A DNA stretch of 64,000 bases from Antrodiella citrinella. Taxonomy: Eukaryota; Basidiomycota; Agaricomycetes; Polyporales; Steccherinaceae. Below the pieces are notes generated by a model. It did not search any database. It was not told where the DNA came from and saw only the letters and a list, made by a program, of their open reading frames with translations. The stretch lies in contig SGPM01000010.1 in NCBI GenBank assembly GCA_004802725.1, forward strand, positions 1-64,000. Reading direction: 5' to 3'. Made by a program: the position numbers and the translations under genes. Below are positions 13,201 through 26,761 of this stretch, piece by piece (position 1 is the first letter of the stretch; every line of letters starts with the position of its first letter).

Positions 13201-15624
13201 CCGTCAATCATCACGTTAGGTCATGAAGAGATATTACGCACGATCCAGAACAGCCAACGCTTCATTTGGAAGACAGGAATCATGTAACCAATGTAGACGA
13301 TCATGTTGGGGACGAAGAAAGTAGCCAGACGGAAGGCGAAATCGAAGCTCTGACACATCAAACCGAAAGTCCTGAAGAACCCTTGCATCGTCAAGAAACC
13401 GAGATATGTCTGCGTCGAGATATCAGGTCAATGGAGCATTCCCAAAGACATGGAGACTCACGAATAAGTGATAAGTGAAGAAACCACCCGCAGATCGTGA
13501 CAAGTGAGCCATGAAATAGATAATGATGTCGTAGATCAGAATCCTGACTGCGGAGAATGGTATATCGGCAACGGTGTTAGCGATAGCAATGGCAGCAGGT
13601 CTGTAGAAGCTGTATCCTGTCTGCTTTTTCAGAATAGGACGACCAAGCATTTGGGCCGGAAGCTGCATGGACGTCAGAGCTTGTAAGTATGTGACTGCTA
13701 CACTCCACATACCTCTCCGAACGTATCAAGCATGCAAGACAACATGGCGACAAAAATGACCGATCCACGAGTGAATGCACCCGCAGCAGTGAGAGGGAGG
13801 TTGTAGTACGCAGCGCCAATAACGATAGCCAAGATCTGTTGACACAGTTGAGGTCACATCGCCGCAATATGTAAAGCAGACACATACGATTGACAAGGAG
13901 AAACTCGTGATCAACTGGAACCTGTCTTGCAAGCGCATCTGGAATTGACGTATGACGAGAGCCTTGACCTGGCCGATGAATCCGATAGTGTACGGGCTCG
14001 TCTTAGAAACACCTCGCTTCTTGTCTGCAAGAACGGCAGCGCGGAAAGCTTCCTGATCGTGTTTCTCGGTTTCCATAGCAAGCTTGTACTTCTGAAGATC
14101 GTCTTCGATGGAGCGTGCTTGACGAGATGTCAGGAAGGCGGACTCTAGAGCTGCAGGGGTACTAGGAACGTCCGCAATAGAGCGTCCGGGGGCAAATTGA
14201 CGTTCGTTGGGATCAGTGCAACCGGTAAGATAGTCCGCTGTGCTTTGACGAGGAAGTGGCTTGTAGCCAAGGTCTTCGAAATACTGTCGGGCCTCCGAAG
14301 GCGGACCGAAGTAAACCTGACGTCCCTGGTCAAGAACGATAACCTTGTCGAACAACTCGTAGATTCCTTCACCCGCTTGGTACCTGCCAGATTGTCAGTC
14401 AGTCAATCAACTACATGGCGGACCTCGACTTACAATGTTGCGAAGGTAGTCTGTCCCAAAATATCGGTCATAGCCCTCATGGCTTTGATGAAATCGAGAG
14501 CCGTACTAGCATCAAGACCACGAGTCGAGTTGTCGAAGCAGAGGACGCGAGCCCTGGATGTCATCATCTCGGCGATACTGACACGCTTCCTTTCCCCTCC
14601 AGAAACACCACGCACGAACTCGTCACCAACGTAAGTCTTTGCCGTATGAGAAATGTTAAGCATCTTGAGAAGCATGTTCTTGACGGAGTCGTTGAATTCC
14701 TGCCTGCTCATGCCGGGGAGACGACCATTGGGACCGGGAGCTTTAGTAGCCAGTGCGAAGTCCAAGGTTTGTCCGACATTGAGAGTGGCGATATGGATAT
14801 CATCTATAAAACAATTATAAGCTAAGACCAACGGCTCACGAGCGGATCACGTACCCTCTTGATTGTAAAGGACTTCGCCCTTGTACATCTTCGCCATCTC
14901 CACCGCGTCAATTCCGGCATACCGAACGTCGCCCAAAACGGCAGCATACTCGTTACGCTCATTCGCAATGGATTTCAAGAAAGTCGTGCAGCCGGCGCCA
15001 GGGCACCCCAGAACTAGACACATCTCGCCAGGCTTGACGAGACCAGATTGTGGGTGCAAGATGGTACGAGTGGGGAAGGCCGAGTCCTTCGAAGGCATAT
15101 ACTGCCTGACGAAACCCCATAGGAGAATGAAGGGGTATATCCAGAAGGAGAGAACAGCCTCTGCGGTACTGATGAGCACATTATTGCAGTAGAATTAAAC
15201 AGCAATACGTACGACCGAAAGTTTCAACATATATCTGCAGCGGACAGGGAATGCAATTTCAGCGACGTTCAGATCACGTTGCGTAGCCACTGCGACGGAC
15301 CTTGGATCCAACAAGTCCCATTCCTTCAACCTGCAGCTTCTCCCATGTTACACCGACATGTTTGTGCTTGATACCGGCACTTTGATAAGCGTCGTTGGAG
15401 GACGACAGATATTCACGAAGGTCAAAGGCAAGTTCAGCCTTCTCTGGATCGTTGTCATCAGAGTCGTACTTGCGAGCGGAGGTCGAACGGCGGGACAGGG
15501 TCTTTTCGAGTTGGTGGAAAGTCTCCTCAGCACGATTGACGTCAACGTGATGAACGTCAGTAAGGTCCCCCTCGACCGTACGAGCATCGTAGAGGGTACG
15601 GTCGTCGCCTGGCGTTTCCGCCAT
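10260..15624 (-). CDS. PDR-type (ABCG) full-size ABC transporter
   Basis: Plasma-membrane pleiotropic drug resistance pump with reverse topology (NBD1-TMD1-NBD2-TMD2), 1464 aa from 19 exons that keep phase throughout (first exon 15301-15624, last 10260-10294). NBD1 has the PDR-type Walker [10 protein letters not shown], with Cys in place of the catalytic Lys, and signature [14 protein letters not shown]2 has a canonical Walker [10 protein letters not shown], Walker B LLLFLDEPTSGLDG and a degenerate signature LTIGVELAS. This asymmetry is normal in the family. TMD motifs include MLGRPIL and the extracellular, Cys-containing loop [14 protein letters not shown], and the protein ends LLRYAKR. The first 108 codons are a charged N-terminal extension. 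The substrate cannot be read from sequence. It lies beside a HET pseudogene, with no sign of a metabolite cluster. Confidence 0.94.
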
Positions 15625-18185
15625 GATAAGAAAAAAAGGTAAGTGAGCGACGCAAGTTGGCGAAGAACATTCTCGGAGGTACAAGTGGCATATATATGGC
15701 TACGGCCCACCAGACTAAGACGACTGTACGCACATTTCTTGGGAATTTGACGCAGAATTTAATTTTATCGGGATTAGCAATCGACCTTTTCCCAGGATTC
15801 CCGTTCAGATCGGCGAATACCCTCCCGCCCCACGCTTATCTCTGCCTCGTCGTGTCATTTCGCGAACGAATATAGACCTAAAATATAGCTAAAATACTGT
15901 ACTTATGTCGCATATCCGTTGTTGCTTTCGCGACTCCTCGAGCTCCTCGATGGAGGAGGAGGGTACGGGACCGGTATTTGACCAACTCTGAGTCAGTGGC
16001 ATGGAGGCGTTCGTTCATCAATCGAACTTTTCAGATGCCGCGAGCGCTGGTCGTGTTCGCCGAATCCTTTACAAACGACCGACACTTCTATGTCCCTACA
16101 CTCGCGTCAACGTCGACCATGCAGCATGTTCGCTAGAACGTTGGTAGCATCAGTTGTTTGTCCGGGACTGTTCCTAGAGGAGGATGACCGAAGTCGGTGA
16201 GACAGCCTATCATTGTTCTCGCAGCAAGAAGATCAGTTAGGTCAAGATTTGCAAGATATCCCCGATCCAACCATCAACGCGTCAACAATCGGCAATTATC
16301 CACATCATGCATCACCCCTCTTGGCGACTTCTGCAGGCGTCACCTCCAATTCGTCATGCCCGTTTGTGTCCCCAGAACCTGGTCCTACGATGGCAGTGAT
16401 AAGTGGGCGTTGTTGCATACAAATCGCTGTCGAGTATGGCCAGGCGTTCCAACGCTGTAAGTGCCATTGAGCTGCTGACCATCAAGCCCTGCACGTTTTC
16501 GAAGTATCGAGTCAAGAATTCCCGACCTCACGTCGTATGATTCAGCATCGTTCGTCTTCCATCCACGAGAATTCAATATTCATTTGGCACAGCTCTGCTC
16601 CCCAGAAACGCCTAGTCGGTGAGTTGCGCCTCACTTAGGGTTTGGTTGGGCTGCCTCCTTTTACGAATACTACTGGTAGAGGGCTTCTCGCGACATACAG
16701 TATCAGGATAGAATAGTACCGCCAAAGTACCATTCAGTACTCACGATGTACGGTGCGTTGCACGGGTTCGCATCTTCCACGGCTGGTTTGTCTTATCCCA
16801 CTCGTATTGCAGGACATCGGTCTTCGGTTCGCGTCTCATTAGCTCAGTCTCGTCGATGCTGCAACCAGAACCTCCCACACCGCTTCAAAAACGGCTTGGC
16901 CGACTGTGAATATATCCCTCGGTACCGCATCCTGGCTCGAGTATGCACTCTCCGTACTGTATCATACATGTGTTACGCACGTACACTGGACAAGGAATGT
17001 GGCGCGTCAACCAGGTGTTCAATGGCCGAACACGAGGTTCCGTTTCGTGACTCCCGTGTGCTTTCTCTGCCGCCCGGCCTGTTCAACGAGCTCTTTCTTC
17101 CTCTTCTGCTCACAGACATTGCACACCGTCAGATAGCAGCAATATCTCACCGGTCCAACGAGTCCATGAAGAAGACTTATCCGCGCTCCGAGGTTTGCCG
17201 CTGGTTTCGGCACCCTAGTGGCGTCGACTCATGCCTTCCTCGCCGCTGGCTGCATTGGCTTGGCATGTTCAGCGAAGGTGAGCTTGCAGTGCTATCATCG
17301 GCGGCACCGTGGCCGCGACCGCGTTTCCTTGGTCCCTTCATGACTGCAGGTGATGTCCCTTCCATGACTCGCCTCTCCGTTTCAACATGCATACCACGGT
17401 CATTACGACCACCATATTTTAGCGGTCACGACAGCCCGCACCCACCACATCCGCCGAAGAATGTTTGTCCTCGGTGTCCATACAGTATTCATTGAACGCC
17501 CTTTCCGGGTTTCGCGACGCGACCGAAGGTCGTTATCAATCGTCTGTTCACAGGTTACAGGTCGCTGAGCGAATTGGTATGCGATGCCCTAGCAAGCACT
17601 CCGAACACATGGAGACGCAACAGCGCGGACGCTGGTCTCTTGTTCCATTCTATGATCCGCTCATTGTTGCATATGCGCGATGGGCGGCCGCACAAACTGC
17701 TCGCGGTTGTGTCGTTTTGGGTGCAACGACTGTAAGGGCAAAGCATGAAAAACGACAGTATATTGCCGTGCACTCGGTCCAACGCGCAGCGAGACAAGTA
17801 CACTATCTTCAACCGCCCCTACTCGATTCAATCACTGCCGGCCCGAGTAGCGGACACCCAAATTCCTGAGAGGGATGTTGGTTCAGTGATAACGTAGCCA
17901 GTGGGCAGTCGATCAAACGCTAACTCTGTACGTCGATGCTTCTACCGTACGCATAGACCTTGCGTGTAAACGGGAAAGCAAACCAGCGTTTCTGATTGAT
18001 GAGACCCGTAATATGTCCTCCTCGTCGAGTGAGAAGTAGAAGATGCGGTTAGGCGCCCATGTCCCGAATATTACGTAATGAATGTGCCACGCCAACGCCA
18101 AAGTCACTAGCAACTAACATTTAGCACCTGCGGTGTCCTTCATTCTTCCTTGCCTTCAAGGCGACACATTTATACTCACGTAGGC
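15625..18185. other. 2.56-kb region without a defensible gene
   Basis: The left end is the promoter of the ABC transporter; its 5' flank around 15625-15900 contains AT-rich runs. Some fragments look coding: an exon-like stretch 16213-16460 (QDLQDIPDPTINASTIGNY) ending at a strong donor (gtaagt, 16459), and a hydrophobic stretch near 17190-17280 (AAGFGTLVASTHAFLAAGC). No chain of exons in one frame joins them. The 249-codon frame at 16746-17495 has a composition unlike its neighbours. It may hold a degraded or fast-evolving gene. Confidence 0.3.
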
Positions 18186-19533
18186 ATGCACGCATTCTTT
18201 GCTTTGCTGCTACTTGGTAGCGTCGAGTTTGCGCTTGGACATGGCGGTGGACACGATGGACCAGAGGCAGGGGAGAGCATCCAACAATATGCCCAAAGAC
18301 ACGTACGTTCTACAGTTCTACGTACATGTCATTGTCGCTGAATATGGTGCAGATGTCCTCGGAACATCATATGTGAGCAAAGGTGTCTTGCGAAATATGA
18401 AGTATGATGACTGAAATCTGCTTGTTCAGCGACAACTTTGATGTTGGGAGCTTCTTCGCGTTACATGATCTTAACCGGTGAGTCTCTTCTTGAAACGTGC
18501 ACCTACGTCAGCTTACCGGTACTACGTAGGGACGGATTCTGGGATCGTGAAGAGATAGAAGCGGTGTACGGTGTGCACCACATCTACTCGCAGAAGAAGT
18601 CCAAGGTTCGCTCTCGTGTGACCACCGTGAACGCCTCGCTCATTCTGTATCCTAGGACGAGGAAGAGCACAAGAGGAAGGCGGAACAAATTGTCAACACT
18701 GTCCTGACGGCCATTGACAAGGATGGCGACGAAAAGATCAGTTTGGAGGAGTTCTCTGCGGTCGGCTTAGATGGCTTGCCCAACTTTGATGATCTGGGCG
18801 CAGAGGGACATCACTACGATATCGAAAGCGGTGAGTTCGGTCCATATTGCGGCGCAGCATTGATACTCAACGGATATATGAAGAGTTCTTCTTGCATCAT
18901 GAAGGTATGTCCCCCACAATATCGCGCTATCCGGCAATCTCACGTTTCTCCTTTCCTAGAACAATTCCACAGTACCCCAGAGACACAGACCGACGAGTCT
19001 TACAATCACCCGGAGGATTTGGAGCATTTCGCCCATCATGAGGAAATTGAACGCAAGGAAGCTGAACGTGAAGCCAAATTCGAAGGCATCACAGTCGAGG
19101 AAGCTCTTGCGCAGCATGAACCACACGAACATGAGGAATCACCAAGTGCGACGCCCGGACTGGTGACACCCTTGGAAGAACCAGTACCAGGAGCCGAACA
19201 AGTGATCCTCAATGACGGAAAGCCCAAGTTCACAAGAACACCCCCTGAGGATCCTATCGAGCGATTCCAGAAAGCAAAGGCTGAAGCGTCTCAGGAGGAA
19301 TGGGGCGCCGGTGACGGTGGTTACAAGCCACCAAAGTCTCCTTCGGATCGTCTCAAGTAAGTTGCCTCTTCTCTGTATAGCTTGTCCACGTCTGACCGTT
19401 CTTCTTCTCGTTGTCAGGAAGAACTTGCCATACAAGGTGCGATTGTCTGCTCGTCCCATCTTCTCCGCATTATGCAGACTAACCTTAGGATCGCTTTCAG
19501 TACAAATTCCGTCGCCAGTGGGGAGATTTCTAG
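18186..19533 (+). CDS. Secretory-pathway EF-hand protein (nucleobindin/Ssp120-like)
   Basis: Predicted calcium-binding protein of the ER or Golgi lumen. Nine exons (18186-18302, 18353-18372, 18430-18477, 18530-18605, 18656-18830, 18884-18904, 18960-19356, 19418-19436, 19501-19533) give 301 aa. A signal peptide (MHAFFALLLLGSVEFALG) is followed by His/Gly-rich sequence. Two canonical EF-hand loops follow, DLNRDGFWDREE (about residues 58-70) and DKDGDEKISLEE (about 108-119). The C-terminal half is charged and Glu/His-rich (HPEDLEHFAHHEE) and ends KYKFRRQWGDF. The likely cargo or partner is unknown. The family name rests on architecture only. Confidence 0.85.
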
Positions 19534-19705
19534 ATCATCTCAGAACACGTGTTCTTGTATTTATTTTCCGTTGGATACGAGCTCGTTCGTTGAAACTCCT
19601 TCAATTATCATTGATTATGAAACACAAATGCACAAAGAGAAAATATGGTACGGTATATGGACGAACGATGTGGTGGTGTATCCCGCGTCCGTAAGCTGAG
19701 AATGG

Positions 19706-22700
19706 TCATCTCCCGTCAAACATGTCCTCCAAGAGACCCTGTTCCACTGCCTCCCAGTCAATGTTACCGCCGCTGCTATACACACTTTCGTAACTTGCTA
19801 TGCTGGCATGCGAAAAGAACCGGCCCAAGTCGCGTATACTATCAATCTGCCGCGCAGATTGTAGCATCGGTTTTCGACCTCGCTGGTCCTCCATGGTAGG
19901 TGTTACAGGCAATGCATGGTCCAAATGGTTTATCTGCAGAGAAAAGATCATGAGTACGACGGATGCATATGTTGACGAGAGCAATGCTTATTACATCGGC
20001 GGCCGGTAGGTCACCGACGACCTCTGCTAATCGATCGAGTAAAGCCTCGGGCTCACAGTCGTCTGGCCTATAGATAGCATCAACGGTGTCGGTGATGAAT
20101 ATCCATTGGTGTCTGCACGTATAAAATTAGTGTCGTCTCCCGAACGCCTTCGGCCATAGCTGTACACGTACATTTGAAATTCTTCTGTCTGGAGTACAAG
20201 CAAGAGATCCAGCAGCTTGGATGCAGACAGAAGCAGGCCAAGTTCCTCGGATCCATCTGCAGGTATCGAGACCATGACCTGCTCGAACAGACGGTACTGA
20301 TCAAGGGTGTCAGCAGGTAGATTCAGGAATCACGAGCAATACACGTACTAGTTCTGTCAGAATGGTAGGCCAGAAACTAGACAGATTGTGAGGAGAAAGT
20401 CGACAGAGCAATACCCGTATACAGAGATACACTTCGCTCTGTACGATTGGGGCGTTCACGTTGCGCAGTGTGTCGACGAGCTTCTCTTGGATGGTGGGTA
20501 GCTGCGTCAAGAAGTGATTCTTCTCTCCAGAGAGCAAGACGTACGAAAGCCGTCTGAGATTGAGCGATCTCAGTAGCATTTCGTATTCTCTGTTAGTAAA
20601 GATGTTCGCGGACGGCGCTGTGGTAACTCTACCTGTGAGACAAGTCAGTTTCAGGCTTTACGACTGTCGATAGATGGTGTGATCTTACTGAGGAGCTCAA
20701 CGAGTGCTGTTTTATCGGTGTCGAACAGCATCTTGACCATCATCCTCCACTTGTGGCCCGCCGCTGGCGTCGAGTTGAAGCATCGGTTGTCGTTCAGAAC
20801 CTCGACAATCGGAGCTCGCCATGCCTTCATTGCCGCGCTGAGACGTGTCATCTCACGCAATATTGAGAGCACATTGTCATCTACGTCCAGCGGTCTATAC
20901 GGCGTCAGAAGCTTGTCAAGTACTTACGAGTTACTCAAATACCTTGATCGACCTTTCATTGCTGGATTGATGACGCTGGAGACAATGCTGCTGCATGCTG
21001 CCAAGACCTTGTCAGGATCGGCCAGGAATTTCCTCAGATTCAACACTACATCGGACGCAATGTAGAGATTGACCTAGATGCAAATTAGTGAAGAGAGCTG
21101 ACTGACATGTCTGATATCCGCACCCTATCAAGGACGTCTAGACCCCATGCGGGTTTCACGGCATCGGGCAAAGAACTGGTGCTGACGTTCATCTTCTCAT
21201 CCAATTTCACATCTAGACAGACAAATGAGCATTGATTGTGAGCAATATATGACTACATACCCCGAATTTGAGGAGAATCCCTTCCATTAGTATTCAAAGC
21301 ACTGCCCTTTCTAATCCAGCTCCCTTCGGGAGAGCGGCTGACAAGTAAACAGATATCGAGGAGCTTGGTATAGATGTCCTAGAAGATATATAGGTTAGCG
21401 CACGCTTCCGCGGAAATCAGAATGCAATACCTGTAACTCTTTCCGGACCCTCCTATCCTCCACTACTGTTGTCTGCGAGACTTTATCTGCCAGTACCGTG
21501 AAGCACCTGCTCAATGAAGAGATCATTATTACACGCCAGTAACAATATGGAACGGCTTACCGTAGGGTAGCAAATGCGATGATCTTGAATTCACGTAGAT
21601 TTGACCCAATGTCCTTGGCCAGTTGTGAGAATCGTGACCATACTTGAACCGCTACAGGACCCTCCAATCTTCGCGCATACTGCTCGAGGAACTCGAATAG
21701 CGTCAACTCCGTCCTATAAAGCAATGAGACTATGATTGTATGATCCAAAATTATCAACTCACAGACTCGGGTTAGTGGCTTGTCTCCTGACTGCCTTCTC
21801 TTGAATAAAAGGTGTCCTGGTTGTTATGCTCTCGCATATCATATGTACGACATTCTGGGCATTAGGGGTCAATACGTCCACCAAATCGAAAGCGGCAGAA
21901 TCATCCTACGGAGGCGTCACTGTCAATATTTCCTGCATGATGCAATCACCGTTCAGGACTCACCGAAGACTCCAGACTCCAGCACTCAATTATACACTCC
22001 AAGACCTCCGCTGCATGCGCGCGGAAAAGGTGCTCCAATACCCGCCGACACCGTGTTCTAGATCGAGTGAAAATGAGGATCAACGATTCGTCTTGAGATG
22101 ACGGCGTATGTGACGGAGGAATGATTAGGGATATCCAGATGACATATAGCACTCGGACCGATTCCCGTAGACAGCGGTAGTCGCTCGACTTCGACTAGGT
22201 ATAGTTTCAGTTTCGCATTATGAACAGAAGGCAAGGTCCAGACTTACGAACGATTCCTCGGTAGGAAGAGAAGCGCCATCAGAGCTGAACACGTTGGAGA
22301 CGTAGCCAAGAAGGCCACTGCCGTCGGTCTTCTCAGCGACAGAAGTCTCGTCCTCGTCTTGAACGACAAGTGCGACGTGAGAAAGACTCAAAGACACTAG
22401 ACGTTCCAAGGCATTGAGAAGCATGATGAAGTCGGCGTCGGTTGTGAGCGCCGCGGCGTCGCCGGTGGATGAAGCCTTCTTCGAAGCCTGAAGAATCTCT
22501 TGTAGAGCCGACCGCAGTTGCCGGCATATACAGTCTGTCAGCGGAATGATCATACTTTGTAACATGCCTTTGTACTGCGGAACCGTCATCAAGATGAAGT
22601 CGAGCCAGTGTTGAAGTACAGGACGATTAATCCGGACAGCCAAACCATCGAGCAAAGTCTGTAACAACAGTGGATTGACAGTGTATCCGGCTGTCCTGCT

Positions 22701-25700
22701 ACTGCTCGTCTGATCCGGCTTGCCACCATCACCTTCCGGTACGATAGACCTGGACAGCCTATTGGGTTTCGTATCCATCTCGGCACTGAAGACAGATATA
22801 ATGGAGTGCAGAACATGCAGCAGCTTGTTCTGTAGATCGAGCCGATGAGTGTGAACGGAGAGGAATAGCTTTCCGACGATGACGGACTCGATCGTTTGCA
22901 GAGACGTGGTATCAATTTCCCCTCTCACGATTAAAGCTTGGAGTAGATCGACGGTCGTAGACTGCATCACAGCGTTGAGAGGGTTCATTGTTGTCCCAGT
23001 TGTTGGCTTGGGCTCCGATTGAAGGAATCTATGGGGCGCATTTAGTCAGGTGAGAATACAAAAAGGTGAAAGATTTACTGACCTTAGGAGCATGTCGATA
23101 ATGACATCCATGTATGACGAGTCCGCGGGGTTTCCAGCTTCAACGAACGTCAGCGTTACTTTGGCTCAGTGGATTTGAGTCCCTACTCACCACCTTGTAT
23201 TCGTTCAAGAACACCAGAGTGTGTTGTGCGACTGATTGCGGCAGACTTTGCAACCTTACTGAACCCTTGACCACCGAATTTTACAATGGAAAGCAAGCTA
23301 TCGAGTAGATGACTGATATACCGCTGATCGAATGGTCGTTCGTAGCGGAAGGCATGAATTGATCGGCCGTTGTGCTCTTCCACAGACCGTACACGCAAAA
23401 TCTGAGGGTCTTGCAAATCGAAAAGGATCGGGTCCAGAATCCTACGCGATATGAGACCACGCTCGATCACAAAAATGATGCTTCAGGCATACCTGAGATA
23501 CGACTTCAGACAACATCGCATCCAAGTCTCTCCGACGCGACGTAGGTTCGGGTTTTCACTTTTCAGTGTGTCCAACACGATCATCATAGGCACTTTCAGT
23601 CTGAAGCCGGGAACCAACGCATCATCTACAGAAAAGTAATCAGCCTAGTAGACAATCAAATGAGTGGCCAAATTACCAGTCAGTCTCCAAAGGACACCGA
23701 AGGCTTCGCAAGCTTCTTGCATGTCATAAGGATCGTTGGTCGACAATGTCTGAGAGATGATAGACTCTATGTGTGCCGTGTTCGACGATCGCTCCAGAAG
23801 CCATATTAGGCTCACAGACCGCATATGATAGGTCGCCCATTCAGGCCGCAAGTAACGTAACAGCTGCAGGGAGATTTGGCATCTCAGTAGGACATACTGT
23901 GGGTCCACTCACAGGTTCCAACATCGCCTTCATACGCTGCCTTTCATCCATGACAAACCTCGGTTGTAGTCGATCAGCCTGGTGCAGGTGCAGAATTGCG
24001 CTTACGGCACCGTCTACAACAGAGAACGACGCCGCCTATTTTCTAGCTGAATATATATAATCGAGAGTAAAGGCTCGATGGCACACGCACCTTGGCAGAA
24101 ATACATTGAAGGGCATTAGTCACCCACGTTGAGGGGTCCCAAGTTATCACAGGGCTGCCTTGCAGATGTTGCAGATGCTGAGCAATGCCGGTGAGTAGAG
24201 TCAACGAGTGGACGTAGGCTATTCGACGCTTTTGGATGTCGCCCGAGACCCCTAGTATGTCTTTGCCAAGTATCGTGCTCAGCTGTACCAGAGCTTCAAA
24301 TATGATAATGAATGGTGAATTTGAACAAGGAGGTGTCCGACATCGTGTTTCATTGACACTGAGGTTATAGAACGCACAGGCGAACGAATAGGAACCTTGA
24401 AGTGGCGGACTAGACATCTCGTCTCCGCTACTAGGTCGTTGCAGCAATGCGGACGCGGGTATGTGCTTGTGTACTTCCAGTAAAAGTTCCAATGTGGCGC
24501 AAACGGTCGAAGGAGATGGTCGCGAATCGCTTCCAAGGAGATCCTGAACAAGATGAGTATTGGAAATGAGAGTTGAGAAGGACAATTGTCTTACAAGTAG
24601 GAACTCCAGGATGGCGGCGAAGCTAAGCGGAAGGTGAATACTCTCAATCTCTTCATCATGTTGATGATATGACGAGAGCAAGTGAAGCACCATATGCAAA
24701 CCCTGCGATTGACCTTAGTACAAACGTCGCTGTCACAAGTGAAATTGACTTGTACCTCGTACGAGGAGCCACCACCTTCGAGATCTGACAAGACAGACTT
24801 CAACAGCTGCCGCCACAGGGCGTACGGCTCAATGGCCTCGTACAGAGTGCTTGCCGTCATAGTCATCTGCATATAATGTCATTTCATGAGGATTCCCAGA
24901 CAAAATGCAGATGCTTACGTCTTCTCCGGTATCTCTTCCGGAGTCGATGCCCATCTTGATCGCTTTGAATGCATCCAGGACGAGAGTCTCCGTCAGCGCA
25001 GACCCGATTTCCCATTTATCCAATAGAGAGACGAATATTTTGAAGGGACGGGACTGAGCATACTCTGTCGATGGGCTGAACATATCGGCCTAAGCTCATG
25101 TCACTGTCAGTATAGTACGATGTCAAATCAATTTGGTTCTCACTCACACGCAGACTAGAACTAAGCAGCTTTAGCGCATGGGTGTGCAGATATGTAATTT
25201 GATTCTGACTTTGCTCCTCTGGCCCAAGGAGCCATGAGTATATTCGTCGGTTCAAGGATAGATCACGTCTCAACACTACGCTGGTCGCTGCTCGCATGAG
25301 GATTACGCGGTCTTCCTCCGGTGCCTTCTTCACCGCTATACTGTCGATACGAAGCGACTGTAGGAGAATGTCAAGGGCGCCTCTGCGTACCAGCAAGTCG
25401 TCGTCCTCCAATGCGGCAGAGAATGCTCTGATCATAAGTCCAATATCCCTGCCGACTATGGTAGTGATATCTAACAACCACCTTCATCAGTTCAGACTGA
25501 GTGATACAAAGACTGTCAAATCCCTTACCTTCGTCAGCGTTCAGATGAGGCAAACGTCGGGAAAGGAAGTTTATCGAAGTCCCTCGCGCCGAAGGGGATG
25601 TCAACATGATTAACCAGATATTTTGAAGGAAGAAAGACGGCGCGACGGTGCCAGACAGTCGATCCAGAAGAGCAAGAACCTAGAAATCGGGTCAGCGACT

Positions 25701-26517
25701 ACACTACAACCCAGGAACTGCTTCCTGCCTTGTCGAAGAATTCTCCGGTCTCCTCTTCCAACCCGGGTAATAACGCAAGAATAAATGACTTCATTATAGG
25801 TCTGAGGCCGTTTTGCAAGGGTGAATAATAGGTATCAAACAAATTCAGAAGCGTAGGCTAACGGTAGAGCGTCACGATATATCATGGAGATAATATGTGT
25901 TGGCACGTACTTTCACTGATGTCGCAGCATACTCGAAGAAGGGGAATAGACCGGATGACCACAGTGCGAGATCCCTCTGCAACCCTTCCGACTGTAGCAT
26001 TTGTGACACAAGAGTCAGAGTCGTTCATGGTACAACAGAAGATGTTCCACGCACCCCTAACACTGCCAATATGTGAGAATATACGTCCAGTGCTCGCTGG
26101 TGCACACCGGTAGGCAATGCCGGATTCAGACATTGCGACAGCCTTTTCGCAACCACCAGCTTCTTAGGAATCTCCTTGAATTGCAAGTATATTTGGAATG
26201 TCTAGATATATCCAGAAGTTAACTCAAGCAATCAAGAGTGGAGCGATAGAGCATACCTTCAGCAACTGCTTCAGGAACGATATGAAATCCGCCCACTCGT
26301 GCACGTTGTCGAACGAAGCGAGGCATTTTTCCACCTGCTGGGTGTACTTCTTGAATTTTGGATCATTAGCGTAGGCAGAAGTTATAACACCTAGAGAATG
26401 TCATGTCAATCATGCAGCTTCCGCTCTATTACTATACTGACCGCGATCTCTGGCTTTAGCAGCAGGACTTTTCCCTGAAACGTCAGGTCCTATTTGAGTG
26501 GATTTCGTAGCAGACAT
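19706..26517 (-). CDS. DOP1: Dopey family protein DOP1 (membrane traffic)
   Basis: Large peripheral protein that, with Mon2/Neo1, organises endosome-to-Golgi traffic and cell polarity (function from yeast and Aspergillus homologues). At least 23 exons; exon 1 is 26442-26517. The N-terminal Dopey domain is plain: VEKCLASFDNVHEWADFISFL, VAKRLSQCLNPALP and GVHQRALDVYSHIL. Further blocks follow, such as ENPNLRRVGETWMRCCLKSYL (about 23.5 kb) and RRVLEHLFRAHAAEVLECII (about 22.0 kb). The C-terminus is WEAVEQGLLEDMFDGR. It encodes roughly 1,800 aa, usual for the family. The intron near 25680-25728 may use a GC donor; an alternative GT donor downstream cannot be excluded. I saw no break in the frame. 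Exon boundaries in 19.9-21.5 kb are less certain. Confidence 0.9.
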
Positions 26518-26761
26518 AAAGGAGCATGAATGAGAATGTAGCTCTAGTAGAGCAAGGTAGAGGAGGGAGCGAGACAAGAGGCTATATCTGACCCGCCGTT
26601 CCAGTTACTGCTGTGTTGACACGAAGCGCCTGGTGTTCATGGACACAGACGCGTTGACGCCAAAGTCGTAATGAACGTATGACAGAGCGAACACGATATA
26701 TTAGACACCACGCAGAATTATAGGTAGTTGGGTATACAGATATGATATGGTAGACAGTACA

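Noticed and set aside
16746..17495. Long open frame of 249 codons
   Set aside because: Composition (many Arg, Ser, Cys, Pro, His) is unlike other genes here; no family signature; other frames over the same bases look equally good.
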